A DNA stretch of 64,000 bases from Bacillus gaemokensis. GTDB taxonomy: Bacteria > Bacillota > Bacilli > Bacillales > Bacillaceae_G. The stretch is from assembly GCF_001590835.1 (NCBI RefSeq), contig NZ_LTAQ01000056.1, positions 151,495 to 215,494 on the forward strand. Direction: 5' to 3'. Both the position numbers and the translations under genes were made by a program. The notes under the pieces were generated by a model, which was given only the letters and a program-made list of their open reading frames with translations, was not told the DNA's origin and did no database searches. Position 1 is the first letter of the stretch. Each line of letters opens with the position of its first letter. This document shows positions 6,897 to 15,544 of the stretch, piece after piece.

Positions 6897-9308
6897 ATGA
6901 TTATCAAAGACTATTTTATTAATCTTTCTATTTTTGCTTTACTAGTTAGTGCAGCCATATTTACTCAAGTATTTATAATTAATTCCAGGAAATATTTCGA
7001 AAAATTCTATGGAGGAATTATCGCAGTTACTTTGATGTTCTTTTCTTTTCCGTACATGGGATTTTCATACGATCTCCGTGTTGTTCCTCTTATTCTTTCT
7101 TTTATTTACTTTGGTCGCACTGCGGGTTGGATTACATTAATAAGTATTATTATAATGCGCATCTTTTACATTGGAGGGTATTGGGAACCACCTGTGATTG
7201 CTTATTTAGGTATGGGTATTCTGTTTACTATTTTTAAAACATATTTCAAAAGCCTTCATCCTTTTAAAAGTGCACCTCTATATTTTTCTGTTTTTGTGAG
7301 TATGAAGTTGTTAGTAGGTGTATTCTTTATAACTACAGTGCTTTACACTCCAGGTTTATTATATATAGCTTTAGGACTTTTAATCGGGCTTTTTCTTATG
7401 GAAGCTTACCAAAGATTATATTACTTAACACAGGATTTATCTAAAATGAATCAAAAATTAAAAAAATCGAAGCAAGAACTCAAAGATACCGTACATGAAC
7501 TTCAAGGAGGTATCTTTAAGTTTAAAAAAGTGGATAAACATTTTATACACACTTTGTGTGATGGACAGTTTTATTATCAAAAAGGATTTTATTCCGAACA
7601 AGTGGTAGGAAAAAGTTTACGCACCATTGATGCTTCTATTATTCCTTCCCATTTAGTTCCCCAATTGATGAAGTATTATCTACAAGCATGGGAAGGGGAA
7701 GAAATTATATTCGAATTACCCTGGCCAAATGATAAAACTATTATTCTCATTGCGCTTAGGCCAATTAAACGAAATGGACAAGTTATTGAAGTTGTTGGTT
7801 CTACAGTCGATATAACTGAAAGGAAAAAGATAGAATCAGAATTAAGAGCGACCAAGGAATTACTGGAATCATTTGTGAATCACAACGCAGATGCTATCAC
7901 CATATCTGATCGAGAAGGACATATTTTACAAGCTAATAAAGCTTATGAAAAGATATTTGGTTGGTCATCACACGAAATCATAGGTAAGAGATTGCCTTGT
8001 GTGCCTGATTTTTTAATGGACGAATCATTGGATAATATCCAGAAAATTCTCGCAAGGGAATCTGTAGTTACTAGATTAGAAACCGTTAGACAACGTAAAG
8101 ATAGAAGTCTTCTTGATGTCAGTCTGACAATTTCACCTATTCTAGATGTAAGGAGGAATGTGATAGCTTTATCTGCAATATGTAGAGACATTTCCGAAAG
8201 AAAACAAGCAGAAAGAGAACGGTATAGATTACATCAACAATTAAGAGATAGTGAAATGAAATATCGTGCACTAATCGAACAAGCAACTGATGCAGTATAT
8301 GTTGTAGAGTTGAATGAGGATCAAGTTCCAAGTCGATTTATTGAGGTGAATCCTGTTGGGTGTAACAGATTTGGATATAGTAGAGAAGAGCTTCTCTCAA
8401 TGCCATTTCCCAATACTGTACCACAAGATTCTCCAATTATCATACAGTTGTTAGAAAAAATTAGAGAGGGACAGACTTCTTTCACTTTGCAAGATGAACA
8501 TATTTTTCCGACAGGAAAAAAAATAACCACTGAGTTTAGTGTTCGTATTTTTAACTTGAATGGCAAAAAAGTTTTCTTAAGTATCTCTCGTGATATCACT
8601 GAACGGTTAAAAACAGAAGAATTATTACGGAAATCTGAAAAACTTGCTGTGGTAGGACAATTAGCCACTGCAATAGCTCATGAAATTAAGAATCCATTAA
8701 CCGCAATGAAAGGGTTTATGCAATTATTAAAATCAACGGAAAATGAAAATAATCAGCGTTATATAAATATAGTATCATCAGAGATTGAGCGTATAGAAAA
8801 TATCACCAATGAATTTATGACAGTAGCCAAGCCACAGGTGATAAAGATACAACCTAATGATATTAGTTTGCTAATTGATCAAGTTTTAATACTACTTCAA
8901 CCTCAAGCAATGATGAATAATATACAAATTAGAACAGATTTTACACCTGGCATTCCATTGGTACCCTGTGAAGCAAATCAATTAAAACAAGTATTTGTTA
9001 ATATCTTAAAAAATGCAATTGAATCCATGCCGATGGGGGGAGAAATTCTGATTCAAATCGATAAACTTGATAATGATCAAATAGGCATTCGTTTTATTGA
9101 TCAAGGATGTGGGGTTCCCAAAGAACGTATACCATACCTTGGAGAACCTTTTTATAGTATTAAAGAAGATGGTATTGGTTTAGGATTAATGATCTGTTAT
9201 AAAATTATTGAAACACATCACGGAAAGATATTTATTGAGAGTGAAGTGAATAAAGGAACAACAGTTGAAATTACTCTCCCGACGGTAGGAACTACAAAGA
9301 TAGTCTAA
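6897..9308 (+). CDS. Membrane PAS-domain sensor histidine kinase
   Basis: This 803-residue kinase has five to six N-terminal membrane helices (residues 1-180, 5TMR-LYT-like) and a short coiled coil. Three PAS modules end at characteristic DITERK/DISERK/DITERL linkers (about 200-315, 316-440, 450-575). HisKA has phospho-acceptor His595 in AHEIKNPLTAMKGF. HATPase_c follows with N box NILKNAIE, G1 DQGCGVP and G2 GIGLGLMI. This layout is that of the orphan sporulation kinases KinB/KinC-like group feeding Spo0F, and no response regulator gene is adjacent. AAGGAGGG supports the ATG. The role in the phosphorelay is inferred from architecture only. Confidence 0.88.
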   Translation: MIIKDYFINLSIFALLVSAAIFTQVFIINSRKYFEKFYGGIIAVTLMFFSFPYMGFSYDLRVVPLILSFIYFGRTAGWITLISIIIMRIFYIGGYWEPPVIAYLGMGILFTIFKTYFKSLHPFKSAPLYFSVFVSMKLLVGVFFITTVLYTPGLLYIALGLLIGLFLMEAYQRLYYLTQDLSKMNQKLKKSKQELKDTVHELQGGIFKFKKVDKHFIHTLCDGQFYYQKGFYSEQVVGKSLRTIDASIIPSHLVPQLMKYYLQAWEGEEIIFELPWPNDKTIILIALRPIKRNGQVIEVVGSTVDITERKKIESELRATKELLESFVNHNADAITISDREGHILQANKAYEKIFGWSSHEIIGKRLPCVPDFLMDESLDNIQKILARESVVTRLETVRQRKDRSLLDVSLTISPILDVRRNVIALSAICRDISERKQAERERYRLHQQLRDSEMKYRALIEQATDAVYVVELNEDQVPSRFIEVNPVGCNRFGYSREELLSMPFPNTVPQDSPIIIQLLEKIREGQTSFTLQDEHIFPTGKKITTEFSVRIFNLNGKKVFLSISRDITERLKTEELLRKSEKLAVVGQLATAIAHEIKNPLTAMKGFMQLLKSTENENNQRYINIVSSEIERIENITNEFMTVAKPQVIKIQPNDISLLIDQVLILLQPQAMMNNIQIRTDFTPGIPLVPCEANQLKQVFVNILKNAIESMPMGGEILIQIDKLDNDQIGIRFIDQGCGVPKERIPYLGEPFYSIKEDGIGLGLMICYKIIETHHGKIFIESEVNKGTTVEITLPTVGTTKIV

Positions 9309-9321
9309 TGAATTAGAAACT

Positions 9322-9482
9322 GGGTTCTGTTGCAAAGTTAGCTGAAATGTAAAAGATCTGTGGTTGAAGAAGACAAATTTTATGCAGGCATCAATAATTT
9401 CTGTAATTCATTATACGTCGAAAAAACGGAGTTTGGTTGAAGACTCCGTCTTTTTTTATATAGGGCATGAATGGTTTCGATT
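9322..9482 (-). mobile_element. MITE-like relic with IS6-type terminal repeat
   Basis: The left end GGTTCTGTTGCAAAGTT is an IS6-family type terminal inverted repeat. The internal sequence (reverse complement) shares several blocks with the element at 59071-59254: GAAACCATTCAT, CTATATA, GAGTCTTCAA and AATGAATTACAGAA in the same order. The second end is eroded. Its internal stem CGGAGT...ACTCCG plus T run probably also terminates the kinase gene. Confidence 0.65.
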
Positions 9483-9635
9483 CCTTTTCTTACGATTAGT
9501 CAATTGTTTTTCAGAGTTCTAATTCATTAAATGTCAGAGATTTTATGTCAATTATATTGCAAACCAAATACCCCTAATATGTGTTCATTTTTTTACTAGG
9601 GGGGAGAATATGATATGATGAATGAAACTATGATT

Positions 9636-9824
9636 TCAGGCCGTTAACCGATAATCATAGTGTATATTATGTGTAATGAGATAGAAGAGGAGCTTCAATA
9701 ACTTATTTAAACATGCAATGGACGCAACTTTATGACATTTGTTATAAGGTTGCGTTTTTAGTTTATCGTAATACTCAACAATATGATTTTGTTTCAAATC
9801 CACAACAAACAAACTTTTTTGCAA
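9636..9824 (-). pseudogene. IS110-family transposase C-terminal remnant
   Basis: The frame reads YYDKLKTQPYNKCHKVASIA followed by CLNKLLKLLFYL. It resembles the end of the IS110/IS1111 transposase C-terminal (transposase_20) domain, in which basic residues and a helix follow K-HKVA. Only about 50 residues remain, with no DEDD catalytic domain. The identification is by pattern only. Confidence 0.55.
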
Positions 9825-9971
9825 ACATCGTGACTTTAATTCAAATCAACATATGATAAGGATTCTGCAACAGGAAACAACAAATATATAAACAAGAAAA
9901 AGAATACTTATATTATAGCTTATATATCTATAGTGTAATATCGAGAAATATTTACATACATCTAGTATGTA

Positions 9972-10106
9972 TTACGTAGCAATCGTTGAAATGGCTTGTT
10001 TGTAAACTAATTGCTGCTTATCATGAGCCATCATAAGAACAGTGAATTTATCTATCGCAAGGATCTCCCCACGGATTGGAACTCCATTTTTTAAAAACAC
10101 AGTAAT
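9972..10106 (-). pseudogene. Hfq-like RNA chaperone, 5'-truncated
   Basis: On the minus strand the frame reads TVFLKNGVPIRGEILAIDKF, then TVLMMAHDKQQLVYKQAISTIAT, then a stop. This follows Hfq Sm1 (VTVFLxNGxxIRGxVxxFDxFTVLL) and Sm2 (QLIYKHAIST) closely, including the YKxA signature. The N-terminal helix is missing: TAG lies two codons before the fragment and a bcr1-like element begins about 20 bp further upstream. Residues KREKR just before the stop may be remains of the normal N terminus. It is probably a dead extra hfq paralogue. Confidence 0.75.
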
Positions 10107-10125
10107 CTACCTTTTTTCTCTTTTA

Positions 10126-10278
10126 GGGGTTCGACCGCATGCATATCAACTTAAGAAAAGTAAACACCCCCAAAACGATAAAAATGAGCTGAATTCTCAT
10201 AAATAACTGTAGAGACATAAAATTTTCGTTTTGGGGATAGTTCAAATTCTAAGCTTGATAGATATGTGGCGGTATCCC
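10126..10278. repeat. bcr1-like repeat, full length
   Basis: A 153-bp element. The ends GGGGTTCGACCGCATGCATA and GTGGCGGTATCCC are imperfect inverted repeats, and inner arms ACCCCCAAAACGATAAAAA and TTTTCGTTTTGGGGATA also pair, so the RNA would fold into a long hairpin. It matches the 5602-5751 copy in inverse orientation. It lies between the hfq fragment and the monooxygenase gene. Confidence 0.8.
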
Positions 10279-10288
10279 AAAGTGGGTG

Positions 10289-10315
10289 ATTACATTTCAT
10301 GTTGTGAAATGTAAT
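10289..10315. promoter_or_regulatory. Perfect palindrome, candidate operator
   Basis: ATTACATTTCA and TGAAATGTAAT are perfect 11-bp arms around TGTTG. There is no T tail on either side to suggest a terminator. It lies about 165 bp upstream of the monooxygenase start and fits a MarR- or TetR-type dimer site. No such regulator gene is adjacent. Confidence 0.45.
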
Positions 10316-10480
10316 TTTATTAACATAGTAGGTTGAATAGGGGGGATTTTGGGGCGTACTCTATCTATATGATAAATTATTATGAAAAATAAGTCTACAT
10401 TTTTCTGGATTTCCTTATTATAGTTAAACTACTGAGCTCAGTGAAAATGATGCACGTTCTATATGAAAGGAGCACTACAC

Positions 10481-12115
10481 ATGAGACCTATTCATGTTCC
10501 AGTTTTAATTATTGGAGGAGGTTTGACAGGTCTAACCTCTGCACTATTTCTTGCATATCACAAAGTTGATTATTTACTGATTGAGAGGCATCCTACTACT
10601 GCTATTCACCCAAAGGCGGGGGGGATTACCTTTCGTACGATGGAATTATTCCGAGAATTAGGGTTAGAAAAAAATATTCGCACCGCTGGAAAGCCACTGG
10701 AGAACTGCCGTGGAAGAATTACTGTAAATACAATGGCTGAGGCAGACCCTGAAGAATTAAAAAGGATAAGAATAGCTCATTCTGAAAGTGATAAAAGTAT
10801 GTCTGAAACGATTAAAAAGATTAGCCCATCAAAGATAACGTCTTGTTACCAAATTACGTTAGAACCGATGTTGCTACAAGAGGCTAGGCGATTAGGTGGG
10901 GAGTTGTGGTTTAATCATGAACTGGTTTCTTATAAGCAGGATGATATAGGGGTAACGGCTATTGTACGGAATCGTGAGACGAAACAAGATCAAATTATCC
11001 ATAGTAATTATTTGATTGCAGCAGATGGAGCAAAAAGTTCGATACGTAAACATTCAGACATTCCAACTACTGGTCGTGGTACTATAGGAGGCCATTATAT
11101 AAACATTTATTTTAAAGCAGATTTAAGTGACTTCATCCAAGGGGATGCTTTCGGTTTCTCTATGATTTCAAACCCTGACGTCTTCGGTGCGCTTATTCCA
11201 GTCAATAATGGTGATCGTTGGATTTATCATGTAGCCTATAATCCTTTAAAAGGGGAGACACCTAAAGATTTTTCTATAGAGGATTGCCAACAAATCGTTC
11301 GAAAAGCCATTGGGAAGTCAAATCTTAATGTGGAAATATTAAGTATTTCACCTTGGGAAGCGACAGAAAATACAGCTGTACGTTTTCAAGATAATCGTGT
11401 TTTCTTAGTTGGAGATGCAGCTCATCTTATGCCACCGACGGGAGGATTTGGTTCAAATACAGGTGTTCAGGATGCACATAATTTAGCTTGGAAATTAGCT
11501 GCTGTAATACGTGGTCAAGCGAATCTTAAGTTACTAGAAACTTATCATGAGGAGAGGCATCACGTTGTACAATTAACCACGAATTATGCAAGTAGTATCT
11601 TGCTGCGAGCTATAAATAGAGACGCGGATAACTTGAATACTATGGATGGTTTAGCTGTTACTGTAGGTTATAAGTACTGTTCGGCAGCGATCATAGATCA
11701 AGATGAAACTCCATATACAATGGATATTTTAGAACTCAAGGGAAGACCGGGAACACGCGCTCCGCATATGTGGGGGACTTACCAAGGAAAGCGAATTTCA
11801 ATACTTGATTTACTGGGGAGAAACTTTGTGCTATTTACTGGATCAGAACATGATTCTTGGTCAAGTGCTGCACGTACAGTTGCATCTCATTTGGGAATCA
11901 GTATTGAAGTGTATCGAGTTTCTCCGAAAGGGGATTTTGTTGATCGGGATAACATTTTTGAAATGCTATACGGAATTGATTCTGAAGGGGCAGTATTAGT
12001 AAGGCCTGATGGATTTATTGGTTGGCGTACAGAAGAAGCAGTGCTAGCACCCGATTTAGTACTTAAGGAAGTGTTGAATTGCCTACTATGCAATTCTTCT
12101 TTAAATGAGAAATAA
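10481..12115 (+). CDS. FAD-dependent aromatic-type monooxygenase
   Basis: This 544-residue class A flavin monooxygenase has an N-terminal Rossmann motif VLIIGGGLTGLTSALFLAYH with the acidic end of beta-2 (LLIERH). The second FAD motif is VFLVGDAAHLMPPTGGFGSNTGVQDAHNLAWKL near residue 310. A C-terminal thioredoxin-like region (GRNFVLFTGS) is typical of phenol and polyketide hydroxylases (PheA/TfdB/MhpA-like). These enzymes use NAD(P)H and O2 to hydroxylate aromatic substrates; related ones inactivate rifamycins. GAAAGGAG precedes ATG 10481; the upstream in-frame ATG overlaps that site and is unlikely. Substrate unknown. Confidence 0.85.
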   Translation: MRPIHVPVLIIGGGLTGLTSALFLAYHKVDYLLIERHPTTAIHPKAGGITFRTMELFRELGLEKNIRTAGKPLENCRGRITVNTMAEADPEELKRIRIAHSESDKSMSETIKKISPSKITSCYQITLEPMLLQEARRLGGELWFNHELVSYKQDDIGVTAIVRNRETKQDQIIHSNYLIAADGAKSSIRKHSDIPTTGRGTIGGHYINIYFKADLSDFIQGDAFGFSMISNPDVFGALIPVNNGDRWIYHVAYNPLKGETPKDFSIEDCQQIVRKAIGKSNLNVEILSISPWEATENTAVRFQDNRVFLVGDAAHLMPPTGGFGSNTGVQDAHNLAWKLAAVIRGQANLKLLETYHEERHHVVQLTTNYASSILLRAINRDADNLNTMDGLAVTVGYKYCSAAIIDQDETPYTMDILELKGRPGTRAPHMWGTYQGKRISILDLLGRNFVLFTGSEHDSWSSAARTVASHLGISIEVYRVSPKGDFVDRDNIFEMLYGIDSEGAVLVRPDGFIGWRTEEAVLAPDLVLKEVLNCLLCNSSLNEK

Positions 12116-12156
12116 AGGATATGGCAGCATACTTTTTCATTTTATAAATGTGCTAG

Positions 12157-12196
12157 AAAGAACCCCGCTCATTCTAAAATGAGTGGGGTTCTTTTA
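12157..12196 (+). terminator. Intrinsic terminator of the monooxygenase gene
   Basis: AAAGAACCCCGCTCATT and AATGAGTGGGGTTCTTTT form a 17-bp stem with a 4-nt loop and T tail. Confidence 0.9.
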
Positions 12197-12544
12197 TATT
12201 AACTTATGTATCTGTAAATGTGAAGATTGTACCTATAAGATCCTTAATTTGAAACGCATTTTTTAAGCGAGATAAGATGGTTTAGCGGTTAGAGACTTCG
12301 TATTTAAATATGAAATCTCTACGTATAAATCACTGGTATAACTTGTGGAAGTAAGAATATTTAAATATTTTGTGTTAAAATATGATTAACTTCCAGATGA
12401 AGAAGTTGTATTAAGACTTTCAATAGCTTATATGAAAGTAATTAGATAGTTATTCTTTCTTAACTGGGGCATGAATAAGTTCTTTCTTATAATGTTTCGC
12501 CTCAAGATGTACGATATTTTTAAAAATGAATAAGGAGTGGAACA
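12197..12544. other. Intergenic region upstream of csaA
   Basis: About 350 bp without a coding frame, hairpin or repeat that I can support. It presumably carries the csaA promoter. Confidence 0.4.
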
Positions 12545-12877
12545 ATGGCAACGATTGAAGATTTTTTAAAATTAGACTTAAGGGTCGGTACAATTAAAAA
12601 AGCAGAATATCTAGAAGGTGCTCGTGTACCAGCAATTAAGTTAGAAATTGACTTTGGTGAAGAAATAGGGATCAAGGCATCAAGTGCTCAAATTACAAAA
12701 AGATACACACCAGAAGAAGTGATTGGTCGTCAAATAATAGGGGTTGTAAATTTTCCTCCTAGAAGGATTGCAGGATTTAATTCAGAGGTATTAGTACTAG
12801 GAGGTATTCCTGAAAAGGGAGATGTCGTATTATTGAATTCTGATATGCATGTACCAGATGGTACTTTTATTGGATGA
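12545..12877 (+). CDS. csaA: CsaA, tRNA-binding-domain chaperone
   Basis: The 110-residue protein is a stand-alone OB-fold tRNA-binding domain with the CsaA signature [21 protein letters not shown]. It continues into [21 protein letters not shown] and the dimer region [20 protein letters not shown]. The length equals B. subtilis CsaA, a homodimeric export-related chaperone that binds preproteins and SecA. AAGGAGTGG lies 6 nt before the ATG. It is monocistronic, and the terminator stem overlaps its stop codon. Confidence 0.93.
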   Translation: MATIEDFLKLDLRVGTIKKAEYLEGARVPAIKLEIDFGEEIGIKASSAQITKRYTPEEVIGRQIIGVVNFPPRRIAGFNSEVLVLGGIPEKGDVVLLNSDMHVPDGTFIG

Positions 12878-12920
12878 GAAAAAGGAGTGGTAGTTTTACC
12901 AACTCCTTTTTCTCATCCAA
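12871..12920. terminator. Long bidirectional terminator overlapping the csaA stop
   Basis: TTGGATGAGAAAAAGGAGT and ACTCCTTTTTCTCATCCAA pair almost perfectly for about 20 bp. The TGA stop of csaA is inside the left arm. Confidence 0.85.
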
Positions 12921-12968
12921 AGAATTATGATGTGGGATCTTCAACATAAAGTAAAGTGCTACCCGTTG

Positions 12969-13091
12969 CTAAAATCTTTGTTTCCGGATATCGGTACCTG
13001 AAGATAAATAGACGCCTATTCCAATTAAGCAGGCTCCAAAAAGAAAAGTTAAATCTAAATGCTCATCAAGTAATAAAAAGCCTAATATACA
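12969..13091 (-). pseudogene. EamA/DMT transporter C-terminal fragment
   Basis: The minus-strand frame reads LGFLLLDEHLDLTFLFGACL, then IGIGVYLSSGTDIRKQRF and a stop. This is the last membrane hairpin of an EamA permease, where E in LxEH and the GxxLIxxGVYL pattern are typical. A TGA precedes the fragment and about 250 residues are missing. It lies in the gap between csaA and the methyltransferase. Confidence 0.6.
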
Positions 13092-13103
13092 TCATTTTTT
13101 CTT

Positions 13104-13823
13104 TTATTTATATCCGATAGCAAGGTACATTTGCCCAATTTTGTTATGAGTTCTACTATATATGTACTCTTGAATATCTACAAATGCATCAAACTCGTTT
13201 TCTGGTTGAAATAAAGCCATCTGTTCATCTGAAAATGGAATTATATTTTTAATTTTAGTATACGGAAATATTGAATCCATTAATGATTTGAATTTTTCAG
13301 CTGGCATACTATTGTTCTTTAATTTAATTTTTTCTTGTTCGTTATAAAAAGATAAAAATTTAGTAAAAGAACAATCTGAATCCCAGGAAGAGATAATAAC
13401 AAAACCTCTTGGTTTTAATAGATATTTAACTTTTTTTAGAAATTGTTCATACTTATCTGGGTTTACATGTGAAATGGTGCCCATCATACATGTGATTAAA
13501 TCGAATGAATTTTCAGGGAAATCAAGCTCTGTTGCATCCATTTGAAATAGATTCACTCGATCGGAAATCCCTTCTTTTATAATATTACTAGAAGCAACTG
13601 ATAGAGCTTCTTTAGAAATATCTATTCCAGTAACTTCATAGCCTTTTTTAGCAAATAAAATAGGGTATCTTCCAGTAGCTGTACCTATATCTAAGATTTG
13701 TGAAATATTTGGATTTTCATTTACAATGTTTAAAACACTTTTTAGTTCTAAATGCTTTTTTACTTCATCAGCGTTAGGCAGTTGCATATAAGTTTCATAT
13801 CTTTTTTCATCATATTTAATCAT
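13104..13823 (-). CDS. Class I SAM-dependent methyltransferase
   Basis: The 239-residue protein has motif I ILDIGTATGRYPILFAKKGY (DIGTATG), an acidic residue ending beta-2 (VTGIDIS), and motif IV FDLITCMMGTISHV followed by the YLLKPRGFVIIS post-motif strand. This is a methyltransferase_25/11-type fold. I chose the internal ATG at 13823 because GGGGAGA lies 9 nt before it; the longer frame would add 35 residues with no ribosome binding site. Single gene, small-molecule target unknown. Confidence 0.8.
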   Translation of the reverse strand: MIKYDEKRYETYMQLPNADEVKKHLELKSVLNIVNENPNISQILDIGTATGRYPILFAKKGYEVTGIDISKEALSVASSNIIKEGISDRVNLFQMDATELDFPENSFDLITCMMGTISHVNPDKYEQFLKKVKYLLKPRGFVIISSWDSDCSFTKFLSFYNEQEKIKLKNNSMPAEKFKSLMDSIFPYTKIKNIIPFSDEQMALFQPENEFDAFVDIQEYIYSRTHNKIGQMYLAIGYK

Positions 13824-13990
13824 ATATATGTTCTCTCCCCTTAAGTGAAATAACTTTATTAATAGAATTATCTTACAACAAAAAAAGTTCATTTTATATA
13901 ATTTGGGAGGCGCTAAAAATTTTCTCAATATAGGTTAGTGTATCGCTTTTTTGTTATATTATTTTATTGGAATTAATATGACAAAAAATA

Positions 13991-14117
13991 TTCACAAAGT
14001 TTATAAGATTTGTTATGATTAAATCCAGCAAGTTAATAGAAGGCCGGAGATATTTGAGAAAAGCCATAAAACTGTTTGTGAATACAAATGTATTCACAAA
14101 CGTTTTATGGCTTTTTG
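13991..14117 (+). ncRNA. Candidate small RNA with own promoter and terminator
   Basis: TTCACA (13991-13996), a 17-bp spacer and an extended TGTTATGAT (-10 at 14014-14019) predict a start near 14026. About 30 nt later a very strong stem begins: AAAAGCCATAAAACTGTTTG with CACAAACGTTTTATGGCTTTT, ending in TTTTTG at about 14117. The space between contains no ribosome binding site or ORF. A transcript of about 92 nt is therefore predicted, most of it the terminator hairpin. No known RNA family is recognised. Confidence 0.45.
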
Positions 14118-14322
14118 TTGAATTATGGGAACACAATAGAGACTGCTTCATAATAGGTTAGATATACAATATGGAAGGGATGATAGATAGAATCATAGAT
14201 TAACTTTTATTTGTGAGATTGTAATTTTATTAGAGGCTTATAAGAATATTTAGGGCATTCTTCTATTTCGTGTAAATCTCATTAACTTGTTGAAATTTAC
14301 AACGTGGGAAGGGTTTAAGATT

Positions 14323-15267
14323 ATGAAAAAGATAATAAGTTTCTTGTTTATTTTCTTTACAGTAGGGAGTTTTCTTTATGGGGGCACTGTTGATGCGAAA
14401 GCAGATACAAAAAATAGATTAAACGCGAATAAATTTTTAAATATTGCGCATCGGGGAGCGAGTGGACATGCCCCGGAACATACATTCGCTTCATATGACC
14501 TTGTGAAAAAAATGAAAGCTGATTACTTAGAATTAGATATTCAATTAACAAAAGATGGTCAATTAATTGCGATGCATGATACTTCAGTGGACCGCACAAC
14601 AAATGGAACTGGCGAAGTAAGAGAGAAAACATTAAGTGAAATAAAAAGTTTAGATGCAGGGTCTTGGTTTAATGCTACATATCCAGAGAAAGCCAAAAAG
14701 GAATATGTAGCTCAAAAAGTTCCAACGCTTGAAGAGATATTTCAAAAGTATGGAAGAAGCATGAAGTATTATATTGAAACGAAATCTCCAGATGTATATC
14801 CAGGAATGGAAGAGAAATTATTAGAGTTATTAAAGAAATATAATTTAATTGGTCAAAATATGTCTTCAAGTCGTGTGATGATTCAATCATTTAGTCAAGA
14901 GAGTTTAAAAAAGATTCATAGCATGAATCAAAATATCCCATTAGTTCAACTGCTTTGGTATTATCCGAATGAAAATAATGAGATTATTGAATGGTCAGGA
15001 GTTACTCATGCTCCTAAAGACGTAACAAATCAAGATCTTCGAGCTATTAAAGAGTACGCAGTTGGTATTGGACCAAACTTACGTAATGATAATGGAGAAC
15101 TAATTATTGACGAAACTTATGTTAAAAAGGCTCGAAAAAATGGTTTGCTTGTTCATCCGTATACAATTAATGAAAAAGAAGATATGAGACTTTTAATTGG
15201 GTGGGGTGCAACAGGTATGTTTACAAATTATCCAGATCGATTACATAGTGTTTTAAAAGAAAAATAG
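14323..15267 (+). CDS. glpQ: Secreted glycerophosphodiester phosphodiesterase
   Basis: This 314-residue GDPD-family enzyme hydrolyses glycerophosphodiesters to glycerol-3-phosphate and an alcohol, outside the membrane. It has a signal peptide ([20 protein letters not shown], cleavage near VDAKA). The catalytic block is [27 protein letters not shown] and [13 protein letters not shown], i.e. the HR...E..T, ExD and HD residues that bind calcium and act in catalysis. The IETK strand and a late MFTNYPDR loop complete the TIM barrel. GGGAAGGG precedes ATG 14323; the upstream TTG codons have no such support. A likely role is phosphate or teichoic-acid scavenging. Confidence 0.9.
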   Translation: MKKIISFLFIFFTVGSFLYGGTVDAKADTKNRLNANKFLNIAHRGASGHAPEHTFASYDLVKKMKADYLELDIQLTKDGQLIAMHDTSVDRTTNGTGEVREKTLSEIKSLDAGSWFNATYPEKAKKEYVAQKVPTLEEIFQKYGRSMKYYIETKSPDVYPGMEEKLLELLKKYNLIGQNMSSSRVMIQSFSQESLKKIHSMNQNIPLVQLLWYYPNENNEIIEWSGVTHAPKDVTNQDLRAIKEYAVGIGPNLRNDNGELIIDETYVKKARKNGLLVHPYTINEKEDMRLLIGWGATGMFTNYPDRLHSVLKEK

Positions 15268-15346
15268 CAATTAAATTGAAAGTGAATAAATGTAATGAGT
15301 GTATGGAGGCTATACTTTTTGGTATAGAAATCGGTGATTTTCTAAG

Positions 15347-15381
15347 AAACCTAAGTCAAATTCGATTGACTTAGGTTTTTT
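15347..15381 (+). terminator. Intrinsic terminator of glpQ
   Basis: AAACCTAAGTCAA and TTGACTTAGGTTTTTT form a 13-bp stem with a short loop and T tail. Confidence 0.9.
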
Positions 15382-15544
15382 CTAGTCTTGGAGACTCAGT
15401 AACTATATTTATTATATATAGTTATATCTAATCTAAACATTCATAATAATGAATTTAATTTTTATAAAGATTAGCAATATTTACATAATAGAGTAGGGAG
15501 AGTATTCTTAACTTGCAACTAATATATATATAGGAGGATGCTTT

